DNA from: Henricia sp. BOLD:AAB3569
Lineage: Eukaryota; Echinodermata; Asteroidea; Spinulosida; Echinasteridae
NCBI GenBank assembly: GCA_037783545.1
Contig: JBBELK010000001.1
Location: 558,001 to 622,000, forward strand
Length of the DNA stretch: 64,000 nt
Direction: 5' to 3'
Part shown: positions 45,295 through 55,436 of the stretch, in pieces
Layout of the letters: every line of letters starts with the position of its first letter
Position numbering within the stretch: the stretch's first letter is position 1
The notes under the pieces: generated by a model
Told to the model about the DNA's origin: nothing
The model's database searches: none
The model's input: only the letters and a program-made list of their open reading frames with translations
Program-made: the position numbers and the translations under genes

Positions 45295-45554
45295 TGCATG
45301 CAGCAACTGTGTTACAGAGTGTCATATAACCCCAAAAGACACATTGGAACATATTCCTAATGCAACTAGTACTTTTTTAATATTTTTAATATTTGTATTT
45401 TTTTATTTTATTTTTATTTTGGTAATTGAATTGATTCACTTCTGAATCCACCAATGGGATCAGGCTGGTTTGGTGGTACTTTCCTCAGATCCAATCCTCA
45501 GACCTCTGTGGCTTGCATCTGAATCTTGTAAGTGCAACTTGTGAATAAATTCAC
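45295..45554. other. 3' flank of zinc-finger copy 1
   Basis: It contains the decayed end TGCATGCAGCAACTGTGTTA, shared with copies 2 and 3, and A/T-rich 3' sequence with AATAAATTC. Confidence 0.5.
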
Positions 45555-46202
45555 AAGTTGCACTGACATTTACTTTCATATGTTTCCACGTTTACATTCT
45601 TTTGAGAAGTATGTATAATAACAAATGACAATGTACTGATTCTAAACCTCCCTATGTTGATGCACACGCAGATTTGCTTAATTTGGTTTGACAGTGGTGG
45701 CAAAGGTCCCATTTCAACAATTTGACATGTGACCTCATCCCTGCTCATTTCTAAATAGCACGTTAGATTACCGGTACCTTCCCAGAGCCTACTCGCACTG
45801 TACCTGTGTGTCACTGTTCAATTAATGTTTGTCATCATTTGTGCATACTCAACAAAATAAAAATATTAAAATTAACACAACTTTCTGCTCAATAATACGA
45901 ACTGCCCACTTTCCTGGGCGTATTTTCCCAAGCAGGATTGGGCAGTTTGATTTATAAACATATTGGATAAATTGTTTTAGCCAACAGTGGGTAGTATCAC
46001 TTCTTCTTTCTTGTTGGTCAAATTTACTTTATACATCTGTTGGGTATGTTAATTTTTCCAATAAATTGGTTATAAATCAATTCAACCCAACACAACAGTA
46101 GGGGGTTGTGTTGGCTTTCTAGATGTTGGTCAACCGAATTTATCCAATACTTGATTTTAGTCCTAAATCCTCAATTTATGGGCAAAATTAACGAATGGGG
46201 GT

Positions 46203-46525
46203 ATTAAGGCCAAGTGGTTTGGGTCATTGACTCGCAATTATAAGTGAAAACTTTGGGTTGCGGGTTCAAACCTCCCCCGGCTGCGGTACCTGTGCCTTTG
46301 AGCAAGGCACTCAACAGAACTTGTTCAATTGGTCCAGTGTGTTAGGTAATGGTAAAGCACTTTAAAGAACCCAGAGCATTCATTTGTGAAGAGCAAGGGG
46401 ATTCCCCGATGTCTCTGGCCATTTATAATTCTTCATGGGTTTCCTCACACTTGCGAGTGACAGTGCAATGGGCACTTTTGAGGAATCCTTGGTATGAATA
46501 CTAGAAAGAAATAATAATAATAATT
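46203..46525 (+). mobile_element. tRNA-derived SINE, nearly full length
   Basis: GGCCAAGTGGTTTGGGTCAT is an A-box head, GGTTGCGGGTTCAAACCTCC a B-box, followed by TTTGAGCAAGGCACTCAACA, CAATTGGTCCAGTGTGTTAG and TTTCCTCACACTTGCGAGTG. The tail is AATAATAATAAT, typical of SINE ends. The head looks tRNA-Ser or tRNA-Leu-like. Confidence 0.85.
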
Positions 46526-46970
46526 GGACTACGAACGAGTTGTTTCAAGTAGAGTTGGCAAAGAAATCAGACAGTATGTACTGTTGTGCCAACTCGCGCA
46601 ACTGCTAGTAAGTTGTTCGCACCTATGAACATGTATGATCACGAGAATTGTGTACATTCAGATAGACTTTGTCAATACCCATTTTCTGTCGGACTGACTA
46701 TTAGATGACTCATTGGTCTGATTGGTTAATATGGAGTGCAAGATGTTGCTGATGTTGAAACCGATGCCTTGGGGTACTGTGTCGTACTTATGTATTTAGA
46801 TGGCATCCTTGATGTGTCTTAGGTGCCATATATCTGTAGTTGCAAGCGATTAGTTGTGCTGCTTCCTAGATAATGATGTGGTCCTCGCTGTATGACTGCT
46901 TGACTAAAGCTGGTAACAATACTGTTGGAAATTGTGAGGAACTTAAGAAAGTTATGAAAAGACTAAGCAA

Positions 46971-46996
46971 GTTTCTCTTTTTCAAAATGTTCACAG
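46971..46996 (+). other. Conserved splice-acceptor-like site in the leader of copy 2
   Basis: TTTCTCTTTTTCAAAATGTT then CACAG precedes ATACATGCTGAAGAGCATCC. The same tract and AG occur before copy 3 (AG at 49628-49629) and copy 4 (63741-63742). A pyrimidine-rich tract ending in CACAG suggests a 5' UTR intron, but no donor exon was identified. Confidence 0.45.
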
Positions 46997-47131
46997 ATAC
47001 ATGCTGAAGAGCATCCATGCTTAAAGCGTGAGGGATTACTGGCTGGACATTTTTCGACAGCACAACAGTCTTCTACGGAGTGGTATAACTACTTGAAGAG
47101 TTAAACGAGCTGGTGTAACATCAGCATCAAA

Positions 47132-48142
47132 ATGAGTCGCGGAAAACACACAAGAACCCACACTGGTGAGCAGGCATATGTATGCAACCACTGCGATAAG
47201 ATATTCACACGGAGTGGTAACTTGAAGGAGCACATCGAAACCCACACTGGTGAGCGGCCATATGCATGCAGCCACTGTGTTGAGACATTTACCCAGAGTG
47301 GTCATTTAAAGGCACACATGAGGATCCATACTGGTGAGCGGCCATATGTATGCAGCAAATGTAGTAAAGCATTTTCTGAGAGTGGTTCTTTGAAGACACA
47401 CATGAGAACCCATGCTGGTGAGCGGCCACATACATGCAGCCAATGTGGTGAGACATTTACACAGAATAGTAACTTGAAGAGACACATGAGAACCCATGAG
47501 CGGCTGTATGTGTGCAGCCACTGTGGTGAGACATTTTTTGGGAGTAGTCACTTAAACATACACGTGAGAACCCATACTGGTGAGCGACCGTATACCTGCA
47601 GCCACTGTGGCGAGACATTTACACAGGGTAGTCATTTAAAGGCCCACATGAGAACCCATACTGGTGAGCGGCCATATGTATGCAGCCACTGTTGTGACAC
47701 ATTTATCCACAGTAGTGATTTGAAGAGGCACATGAGAACCCATACCGGTGAGCGGCCGTATGCATGCAGCCACTGTGGCAAGACATTTACACAGGGTAGT
47801 GATTTAAGAGCCCACATGAGGATCCATACTGGTGAGCGGCCATATGTATGCAGCCACTGTTGTGACACATTTATCCACAGTAGTGATTTGAAGAGGCATA
47901 TAAGAACCCATACCGGTGAGCGGCCGTATGCATGCAGCTACTGTGGCAAGACATTTACACAGGGTAGTCATTTAAAGGCCCACATGAGGATCCATACTGG
48001 TGAACGGCCATATGTATGCAGCAAATGTAGTAAGGCATTCTCCGTGAGTGGTAGCTTGAAGAGACACATGAGAACCCATACTGGCAAGAGGCAATATGCC
48101 ATGCAGTCACTGTTAAGACCTCCAAAGACAGTGGTAGCTTGA
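47132..48142 (+). CDS. C2H2 zinc-finger protein, copy 2 (11 fingers, 3' end broken)
   Basis: The 336-residue frame starts [17 protein letters not shown], as in copies 3 and 4, with A at -3. Eleven CX2CX12HX3H fingers follow from residue 18. The linker after finger 4 is shortened to ERLYV, missing the TG of TGERPY. Fingers 7 and 9 are near duplicates ([17 protein letters not shown]), as are 8 and 10, so a two-finger block was copied inside the array. After finger 11 an extra C in CAATATGCCATGC shifts the frame and gives the tail YAMQSLLRPPKTVVA. At least two more fingers downstream (48103-48260) are lost. No effector domain is seen. It may still bind DNA. Confidence 0.85.
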   Translation: MSRGKHTRTHTGEQAYVCNHCDKIFTRSGNLKEHIETHTGERPYACSHCVETFTQSGHLKAHMRIHTGERPYVCSKCSKAFSESGSLKTHMRTHAGERPHTCSQCGETFTQNSNLKRHMRTHERLYVCSHCGETFFGSSHLNIHVRTHTGERPYTCSHCGETFTQGSHLKAHMRTHTGERPYVCSHCCDTFIHSSDLKRHMRTHTGERPYACSHCGKTFTQGSDLRAHMRIHTGERPYVCSHCCDTFIHSSDLKRHIRTHTGERPYACSYCGKTFTQGSHLKAHMRIHTGERPYVCSKCSKAFSVSGSLKRHMRTHTGKRQYAMQSLLRPPKTVVA

Positions 48143-48281
48143 AGGCTCACATGAGAACCCATACTGGTGAGCGTCCTTATGCAGTCACTGTAATAAAACA
48201 TTCACACAGCTAGAGTGTTTACTTAAAAACGCACATGAGAAGCATGCAGCAACTGTGTTACAGAGAGTCGTACCCTAAAAA
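48143..48281 (+). pseudogene. Frameshifted finger remnants after copy 2
   Basis: AGCTTGAAGGCTCACATGAG, ACCCATACTGGTGAGCG, TGCAGTCACTGTAATAAAAC and AAAACGCACATGAGAAGC are finger segments out of frame with the gene. They match fingers 14 and 15 and the end of copy 3. Confidence 0.8.
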
Positions 48282-48643
48282 GTTGCACTGACATTTACTT
48301 TAATATGTTTCCACGTTTACATTCTTTTGAGAGGTGTATGTATTTATAATAACAAAATACAATGTACTGATTATAAACCTCCCTCTGTTGATGCACACGC
48401 AGATTTGCTTAATTTGGTTTGACAGTGGTTGCAAAGGTCCCATTTCAATAATTTGACATGTGACCTCATCCCTGCTCATTTCTAAATAGCACGTTAGATT
48501 ACCGGTACCTTCCCAGAGCCTACTCGCACTGTACCTGTGTGTCAATGTTCAATTAATGTTTGTCATCATTTGTGCATACTCAACAAAATAAAAATATTAA
48601 AATTAACACAACTTTCTGCTCAATAATACGAACTGCCCACTTT

Positions 48644-48663
48644 CCTAACCCTAACCCTAACCC
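48644..48663. repeat. Interstitial telomeric repeat at a deletion junction
   Basis: CCTAACCCTAACCCTAACCC is just over three copies of the metazoan telomere repeat (CCCTAA, or TTAGGG on the other strand). It sits exactly where the sister block at 45917-46033 has about 115 bp of unrelated sequence. Confidence 0.9.
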
Positions 48664-48833
48664 ACCTATCTGTTGGGTATGTAAATTTTCCCAATAAATT
48701 GGTTATAAATCAATTTAACCCAACAGTAGGGGGTTATGTTGGCTTTCTACATGTAGATGTTGGTCAACCGAATTTATCCAATACTTGATTTTAGTCCTAA
48801 ATCCCCAATTTATGGGCAAAATTAACGAATGGG

Positions 48834-49160
48834 GGTATTGTGGCCAAGTGGTTTGGGTCATTGACTCGCAATCATAGGTGAAAACCTTTGGTTGCGGGTT
48901 CAAACCTCCCCCGGCTGCGGTACCTGTGGCCTTGAGCAAGGCACCAACCACACTTGTTCAATTGGTCCAGTGTGTTAGGTGATGGTAACGCACTTTAAAG
49001 ATCCCAGAGCATTCTTTCGTGAAGAGCAAGGGGATTCCCCGGTGTCTCTGGCCATTTCTAATTCTTCATGGGTTTCCTCACACTTGCGAGTGACAGTGCA
49101 ATGGGCACTTTTGAGGAATCCTTGGTATGAATACTAGAAAGAAATAATAATAATAATTGG
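48834..49160 (+). mobile_element. tRNA-derived SINE, duplicate of 46203-46525
   Basis: Same head, B-box GGGTTCAAACC, GAGCAAGGCAC core and AATAATAATAAT tail as the upstream copy. It arose by the segmental duplication and not by a new insertion, because its flanks are also shared. Confidence 0.88.
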
Positions 49161-49764
49161 ACTACGAACGAGTTGTTTCAAGTAGAGTTGGCAAAGAAAT
49201 CAGACAGTATGTACTGTTGTGCCAACTCGCGCAACTGCTAGTAACTTGTTTGCACCTATGAACATGTATGATCACGAGAATTGTGTACATTCAGATATAT
49301 TTTGTCAATACCCATTTTCTGTCGGACTGACTATTAGATGACTCATTGGTCTGATTGGTTAATATGGAGTGCAAGATGTTGCTGATGTTGAAGCCGATGC
49401 CTTGGGGTACTGTGTCGTACTTATGTATTTAGATGGCATCCTTGATGTGTCTTAGGTGCCATATATCTGTAGTTGCAAACGATTAGTTGTGCTGCTTCCT
49501 AGATAATGATGTGGTCCTCGCTGTATGACTGCTTGACTAAAGCTGGTAACAATACTGTTGGAAATTGTGAGGAACTTAAGAAAGTTATGAAAAGACTAAG
49601 CAAGTTTCTCTTTTTCAAAATGTTCACAGATACATGCTGAAGAGCATCCATGCTTAAAGAGTGAGGGATTACTGGCTGGACATTTTCTGACAGCACAACA
49701 GTCTTCTACGGAGTGGTATAACTACTTGAAGAGTCAAACGAACTAGTGTAACATCAGCATTACA

Positions 49765-51123
49765 ATGAGTCGCAGAAAACACACAAGAACCCACACTGGT
49801 GAGCAGGCATATGTATGCAACCACTGCGATAAGATATTCACACGGAGTGGTAACTTGAAGGAGCACATCAAAACCCACACTGGTGAGCGGCCATATGCAT
49901 GCAGCCACTGTGTTGAGACATTTACCCAGAGTGGTCATTTAAAGGCACACATGAGGATCCATACTGGTGAGCGGCCACATGTATGTAACCACTGTGATAA
50001 GAAATTCACACAGAGTGGTCACTTGAAAAGACACGTGAGAACCCATACTGGTGAGCGACCGTATGTATGTACATTTAGACACTGCGATAAAACATTCAAA
50101 GACGGTGGTAGCTTGAAGGCACACATGAGAACCCATACTGGTGAGCGGCCATATGTATGCAGCCACTGTTGTGACACATTTATCCAGAGTAGTGATTTGA
50201 TGAGGCACATGAGAACCCATACTGGTGAGCGGCCGTATGCATGCAGCCACTGTGGAGAGACATTTACACAGGGTAGTCATTTAAAGGCCCACATGAGGGT
50301 CCATACTGGTGAGCGGCCATATGTATGCAGCAAATGTAGTAAGGCATTCTCTGAGAGTGGTACCTTGAAGACACACATGAGAACCCATGCTGGTGAGCGG
50401 CCACATACATGCAGCCACTGTGGTGAGACATTTACACAGAATAGTAACTTGAAGAGACACATGAGAACCCATACTGGCGAGCGGCCGTATGTGTGCAGCC
50501 ACTGTGATAAGACATTCTTTGGGAGTAGTCACTTGAACATACACATGAGAAGCCATACTGGTGAGCGACCTTATGCATGTAGCCAATGTGGTAAGGCATT
50601 CTTTGAGAGTGGTAGCTTGAAGTCACACATGAGAACCCATAGTGACGAGAGGCCATATGCATGCAGTCACTGTGATAAGACCTTCAAAGACGGTGGTACC
50701 TTAAAGGCACACATGAGAACCCATACTGGTGAGCGGCCATATACCTGCAGCCACTGTGGTGAGACATTTATACAGGGTAGTCATTTAAAGGCCCACATGA
50801 GGGTCCATACTGGTGAGCGGCCATATGTATGCATCAAATGTAGTAAGGCATTCTCAGAGAGTGGTTCTTTGAAGGCACACATAAGAACCCATACTGGTGA
50901 GCGGCCTTATGCATGTAGCCACTGTGATAAGGCATTCTCCACGAGTGGTAGCTTGAAGACACACGTGAGAACCCATACTGGTGAGCGTCCTTATGTATGC
51001 AGTCACTGTAATAAAACGTTCACCCAGAGTGGTTACTTGAAGACGCACATGAGAACCCATACTGGTGATTTCCTGAGCAGCCATATGCATGCAACAACTG
51101 TGCTACAGAAAGTTGTAACCTAA
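49765..51123 (+). CDS. C2H2 zinc-finger protein, copy 3 (15 fingers, most intact)
   Basis: 452 residues starting [17 protein letters not shown]. An in-frame TAG 21 bases upstream and A at -3 support this start. Fifteen CX2CX12HX3H fingers run from residue 18 with TGERPY linkers; finger 4 has CTFRHC (CX4C) and linker 10 is SDERPY. Predicted contact positions differ between fingers (helices RSGNLKE, QSGHLKR, QSSDLMR, QNSNLKR, QSGYLKT and others), so a long site of roughly 45 bp could in theory be read. Fingers 6 and 12 are near copies, as are 4 and 11. The tail [19 protein letters not shown] looks like a former sixteenth finger read in another frame. No effector domain. Probably a nuclear DNA-binding protein. 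Confidence 0.92.
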   Translation: MSRRKHTRTHTGEQAYVCNHCDKIFTRSGNLKEHIKTHTGERPYACSHCVETFTQSGHLKAHMRIHTGERPHVCNHCDKKFTQSGHLKRHVRTHTGERPYVCTFRHCDKTFKDGGSLKAHMRTHTGERPYVCSHCCDTFIQSSDLMRHMRTHTGERPYACSHCGETFTQGSHLKAHMRVHTGERPYVCSKCSKAFSESGTLKTHMRTHAGERPHTCSHCGETFTQNSNLKRHMRTHTGERPYVCSHCDKTFFGSSHLNIHMRSHTGERPYACSQCGKAFFESGSLKSHMRTHSDERPYACSHCDKTFKDGGTLKAHMRTHTGERPYTCSHCGETFIQGSHLKAHMRVHTGERPYVCIKCSKAFSESGSLKAHIRTHTGERPYACSHCDKAFSTSGSLKTHVRTHTGERPYVCSHCNKTFTQSGYLKTHMRTHTGDFLSSHMHATTVLQKVVT

Positions 51124-51660
51124 AAAGACCACATAAATTAATTTTTTAGCTGTTTTTGTTCAGATTTTTAGCTATCCGCTATGTTCTTTACTATTAATTT
51201 TTTTGGCTACCGCAGTTGCTTGTGGAAAGCTCTTTTGTTTTTGTTCTGATTTTTATTTCAACTTGTTCTGCTCTGTTCCATAGACTTAACACATGGCGTC
51301 TCTTGCGACCCGTAAACGGAATTCATACCAATCTTTTCCCACTGATGCTTAAAAAAATATTTTCAAAGAAAATACAACTATCAACTTAATTTAATCAGTT
51401 TTCTTTACAGTTTTACTGGCCAAAATAAAAATGTTGTTTTGAATAAACTACCATACTTGTGCCCAAAAGTATTCATACCCTTGTAAATTTTAGAGTATTT
51501 GAATCATGTTAATAAATGAAGAGTTTTGTCTGGCTTAATACTTGTGATAAGTATGTGACAAACGACATTTTCTGACATACATGTAGGCCTATATTGTTTT
51601 GGGGGTATTTTATTGACATACATGTATTTCCAAAAAAAGGTCTTGCCATAATTATTCATA
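51124..51660. other. 3' flank of copy 3, no gene
   Basis: A/T-rich, with AATAAA at about 51439 and AATAAATG at about 51511. No repeat or frame of note. Confidence 0.45.
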
Positions 51661-51837
51661 CAAGGCACAGTCTCGTCAGCAATGCGCGCGCGCCAAATTC
51701 GTGCTACGAAATACGCTGCTCCAAACATTTTCCAAGAAAATTATGCCACCGAAAATATTAGCAACAATAAAACGGTCATGTTCGATGTTTCTTGTAAGCC
51801 GCCTTATATTTTTCAAACCATTCGAAGCGCGTGCACG

Positions 51838-51931
51838 CGTGTATTTGGGTCACTTGCTGCATCCGACGCGCTGTATTTGGGTCGCTCGCTGCAAGATCCG
51901 ACGCGTTGCTGTATTCGGGTAACTCGCTGAT
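51838..51931. repeat. 35-bp tandem repeat (GTATTTGGGTCACTTGCTGC)
   Basis: About 2.6 copies: GTATTTGGGTCACTTGCTGC then ATCCGACGCGCT, a second with TCGCTCGCTGCAAG, and a third cut after GTAACTCGCTG. Confidence 0.8.
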
Positions 51932-51984
51932 TAATTCCCTAGGAAAGCCAAGACAAAAACTTCTGGGAGGATTTCCCAAGACTA

Positions 51985-52439
51985 TAGACCTTTATAGACC
52001 TTTATCACGGTGCGGCCATCTTCCCTTTTCCCCTATTAAAATTAACGTAACCAAAGCGAGGCTTGCCGAACTAAAATAGTTTGGCCCCGTGTTGAAAATG
52101 TTCATTGTGTGCATCACAATGACATGCGTGCAGCGCGATCAAGAAAACGCGCAGCGCGGACAGTAATTCTCTAAAAACAACAACGGAAGACTGCACGCGC
52201 TATCGCGCACACACGCACACGCACAGATCATGCCCGACACGTACACGTACTATGCAGTGGGGAACAAGACAAAGATGGACGCACCGTGATAAAGGTCTAT
52301 TACGGCGCGGCCATCTTCCCTTTCCCCTATAGACCTTTGTCACGGTGCGTTCAAGAAAACCCGCAGCGCGGACAGTGATTCTCTCAAAACAACGGAAGAC
52401 TGCACGCGCTATCGCGCAGACGCACACGCACACGCAATG
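51985..52439. repeat. Duplicated segments with ATAGACCTTTATCACGGTGC
   Basis: TATAGACCTTTATCACGGTG and GCGGCCATCTTCCCTTTTCC (51985-52035) recur inverted and direct at 52285-52345. AAGAAAACGCGCAGCGCGGA then ...GGAAGACTGCACGCGCTATC occurs twice (52140-52208 and 52351-52415), a direct repeat of about 90 bp. GC-rich for this window. Confidence 0.75.
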
Positions 52440-52684
52440 ATAGGGACCATTAGAAATGGTACGCGTACGGGAAACGTATGCGGCTTGCAAAATCCGGGTT
52501 GTTATATCACAATTTTGCGTGGCTGTTCAAGAAATGTGCGGATCTGTACATGGTTATATTGATGTGAAAGTCACATTACCTATGTTGTGCAGACAAAATA
52601 ACCGCGCAAACTGTTGATACAACCATCCAGTTTTTCCGAGACGCATACGTTTCCTGTACGCGTATCATTTCTAATGGTCCCTAT
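52440..52684. mobile_element. TIR element, 245 bp
   Basis: ATAGGGACCATTAGAAATG, ACGCGTACGGGAAACGTATG at the left pair with CATACGTTTCCTGTACGCGT, CATTTCTAATGGTCCCTAT at the right. TIRs are about 42 bp. Non-coding. Its right end abuts the 400-bp repeat. Confidence 0.88.
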
Positions 52685-53097
52685 TGTTGCTATGGCTCAC
52701 ACGCTATCGTCAAAATGGCGCTACACAACGCACAAGGCAATGGGACTTTCAACGGAAAGCACAGATTCATTATACTATAGAAAACTCAAAGGCATTCATG
52801 TTTCAGGGTCGACAGTTATCTTAGAACACAGAGTAAAAGGGCCAGTAATACAGGGATGTCATATCATGACATACGTGCTTTCGTAACTTTGAACAACGAA
52901 ACGACCGGCCTTGAAACCAAAAATTCACCCGGATCGTCGCATACAACACTGTACAAATTGTATGGGGCCGGCAGAACATATCGCGTGATCATGTTGTTGT
53001 TTGACAGTGCACTTTGACCTATGTCGGTGATATCTGCTAGCTCTGTTGTGATTGGTCGGCGGGTTCGGTTGATTGACAGGTCGGAACTATATGCATT
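52683..53097. repeat. 400-bp repeat, copy 2 (inverse of 41274-41675)
   Basis: Reverse-complement match to 41274-41675 over its full length with scattered changes. The two copies face each other about 11 kb apart, with the zinc-finger cluster between them. Confidence 0.9.
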
Positions 53098-54007
53098 GGA
53101 TCTAAACTAAAAATCACTCAACCGGGTCCCAGTGCTTTTCCAATGGTACTTTTCCGGACGGCCATGATAGTTTAGATCCAATCGCCATGGCAACGCACGC
53201 AGTCTATTGGGCTGCGTTCGGGCGTGTACTCGTGTTAACACGAGTTATACTCCTGCGCGCGTGAACGGCAAGAATAACGACACTCGGGTCCTCACTACTC
53301 CCCAACAAATGCATCCTCTTGCAACATAACAGTGCCCCTTTAACGCACTCCCTAGCCTAACTCCTGCGTACAGTGGCCCTGTTGAAAAAGGCCCCATTTG
53401 GCGGTGGGACTAGCGACAGAAATCTTGTCGCCTCTGCTGGACCAATCAGGACGCTTGCAGTTCATTGTGCAGCACGATTGCAGGCATTCAAATGTAACGC
53501 GCGCAGATTGTAAACACCGTGCATACATGTACTCGGTAATGCTGGCCGTTGTCCGCGTCGGCGATTGGCTGCTATTTAAAGCATATTGGGGAATCCGTTC
53601 CATTACATTCGTCAGCATGCATCCCTGTTATTAATTTGAAAAACTGCGGAGTAAATTAAGATCGTCGTTTGAAAGTTTGGTAGGAATGGGACAGTCATAA
53701 GGAACGGAACCCAATACAATTTCTGGAAAGTATAGAAATGGTTTCTTTTCGGCATAACATGACCGAATTGATTAAATTCAAAATGACTCGGGCGTGAGTT
53801 GGCTCAAGACAACAGCCGGCTCACTCCACATATTTGCGTGTATTTCCTCAGGGTATTGTCACGTCGCTTTGCAGAGTAGAAATTCCCTGAGATCTCAGGA
53901 TGCAACAAATGGGGAGTGTGCTCGTACTCCTGTCAAGTGTCATGTGATTTGTACGAAGATGGTGGAATATGGGTGGGATTTTTTGTGAATTTGCTCAACG
54001 TGTCAAC
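53098..54007. other. GC-richer intergenic region, promoter-like patch
   Basis: ACCAATCAGG (53440) and CGATTGGCTGCTATTTAAAG (53561-53580) place two CCAAT boxes and a TATTTAAA close together, which is promoter-like on the plus strand. GGATCTAAACTA (53098) and TAGTTTAGATCC (53168) are a small inverted pair. No exon was found downstream. Confidence 0.35.
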
Positions 54008-54587
54008 TTAAAGGGCCTGTGACATCCTAAATAACTTTGTGCCTAAGCTTTGCTTCATAATGATGGAATACTTGTTCAGCAAGACATACTATTGTTCGTT
54101 TGGATGTAAAATCAATAAAAGGTGGCCTTTTGCAACTTTGAAGATTTCATTGCAATAAATCACAGATAGAGGGCGCTGTTTTGAGTGCATCACATAAGGA
54201 AGACAGAAGGGAAAAGTTAAGAAAAAACATAAGACTTCAAGTTGGACTTGTGGCAAATTGCTGCAGTTTCTACCCCCAGTTTTATCATGGCTTACAGCAG
54301 GCAACATGTAAATCAAACTCAAACAGCCATGGATTACAAAAGTTTCAGGAAAATTGAGATAAAAGTGGAATCGTTTGTGCACAGTTGAATGTGATTTTCC
54401 TGTCTGTGCCTCTTGTGACATCGTGACCTTGGTCATGAATATGCATATTTTCATTAGCATAAAAACTAAAAACCTTCGTTTTAACCCCCAAAGCAAGCTC
54501 CAAATAGGATTTTTATGACTTTAACTGAGTAGAGTGGTTTTAAAGCATAGATTTCATTGATAAAAATCTTAAATAATTAAGGGGCCC
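54008..54587. mobile_element. Dispersed repeat, family 2 copy b, with TTAA flanks
   Basis: Direct match to 23405-23975. Here the ends read TTAAAGGGCCTGTGACATCC and AATTAAGGGGCCCTTTAA, so TTAA lies outside inverted AGGGCC ends. That resembles a TTAA target duplication, although the ends are not the usual piggyBac ones. Confidence 0.75.
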
Positions 54588-55087
54588 TTTAACTGAAACA
54601 ATAACTATCACTAAGGTTTGTTTTAGACGGCATCAAAGGTTCTCACGACTTACGGCCTGTATTTCCTCAGTTTCGTGTGAGCAATGAAACGGCATTTTTT
54701 TTGTGCAGTGATGGCAAGAGACGTCCATCTTCACTGATTGCCATTCGCGCGCGCACGCACGCGGACTGCGGATTTGCCGTTCGCGTGATGTGACCCGAGT
54801 GCAATGCGCACGCATTACTCCCGAGTAACGAGAACTGCACGCCCGAACGCAGCCTTAGTGCTGCAAGAGGGCGCACTACCGGGAATGGCCAACGCGTACA
54901 CAAACCAATCTTGCGAGTTTGAACACAAAACGGTGAAACTTGGTTGAAATTCCCGCTGTAATTACTCGGAAAGTAGGCATTGCACGATACCCTACCTAAT
55001 GCGTATCTTTTCAGGGCGAAGTAAGGTAACAATAAGCATGATAAGGTGAGGTAATAACAGTTTCTGAAACGTTTTAATACAGATTAC
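54588..55087. other. Intergenic, no supported gene
   Basis: GC-rich patch at 54730-54860 with CGCGCGCGCACGCACGCGGA. Minus-strand frames are unrecognised. Confidence 0.45.
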
Positions 55088-55402
55088 AGTCAACTCGACC
55101 GTTTGCCAACTCGACTCCTACTAAACCAGCTAACGACCGTCGTAACAACTCGACCGTCGTGCCAACTCGACTTCACAGTCGAGTCACCTCGACCGTTTAA
55201 CAACGTTGCAACTGGACCGCTGCGCTGTATGTGGGTAATTTTTTTCCTTTAAAATGACTCATCTAGCATTGGAATGTGCAGACTTGAAAGAAAAAAATCC
55301 AACATTTTGAGTGAGAAAAATTTAAGATTTTGTGAGGAAACAAATGTTTCAGCCTGTCTGATAATGATATGTTTTGCACACGCACAAGGTTAGACAGAAT
55401 GA

Positions 55403-55436
55403 TTCTGTCCCTACGGGATCTCCCGTAGGGACAGAA
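55403..55436. repeat. Perfect 16-bp hairpin in the complex
   Basis: TTCTGTCCCTACGGGA, TC, TCCCGTAGGGACAGAA. A matching shorter copy (TTCTGTCCCTACGGG, AT, ACCCGTAGGGACA) lies in the opposite outer arm at about 57653-57681. Confidence 0.92.

Larger units (their letters stand above)
45555..47131. repeat. Duplicated intergenic block, copy 1
   Basis: From TTGCACTGACATTTACTTTC to the ATG of copy 2 this block matches 48282-49764 almost base for base, SINE included. It is part of the tandem duplication that made copies 2 and 3. Compared with it, the second block lacks about 115 bp near 45917-46033. Confidence 0.92.
48282..49764. repeat. Duplicated intergenic block, copy 2
   Basis: Near-identical to 45555-47131, including the SINE and the zinc-finger leader. 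The main difference is a 115-bp deletion filled with telomere-like repeats at 48644-48663. Confidence 0.92.

Noticed and set aside
44911..45306. Minus-strand frames opposite the zinc fingers (here and at 47302-47868 and 49939-51090)
   Set aside because: They are shadows of the finger repeat, whose 84-bp period keeps the antisense frame open.
53440..53590. Promoter call from two CCAAT boxes and TATTTAAA
   Set aside because: Suggestive, but no transcript or exon can be supported downstream, so it is only noted within the region entry.
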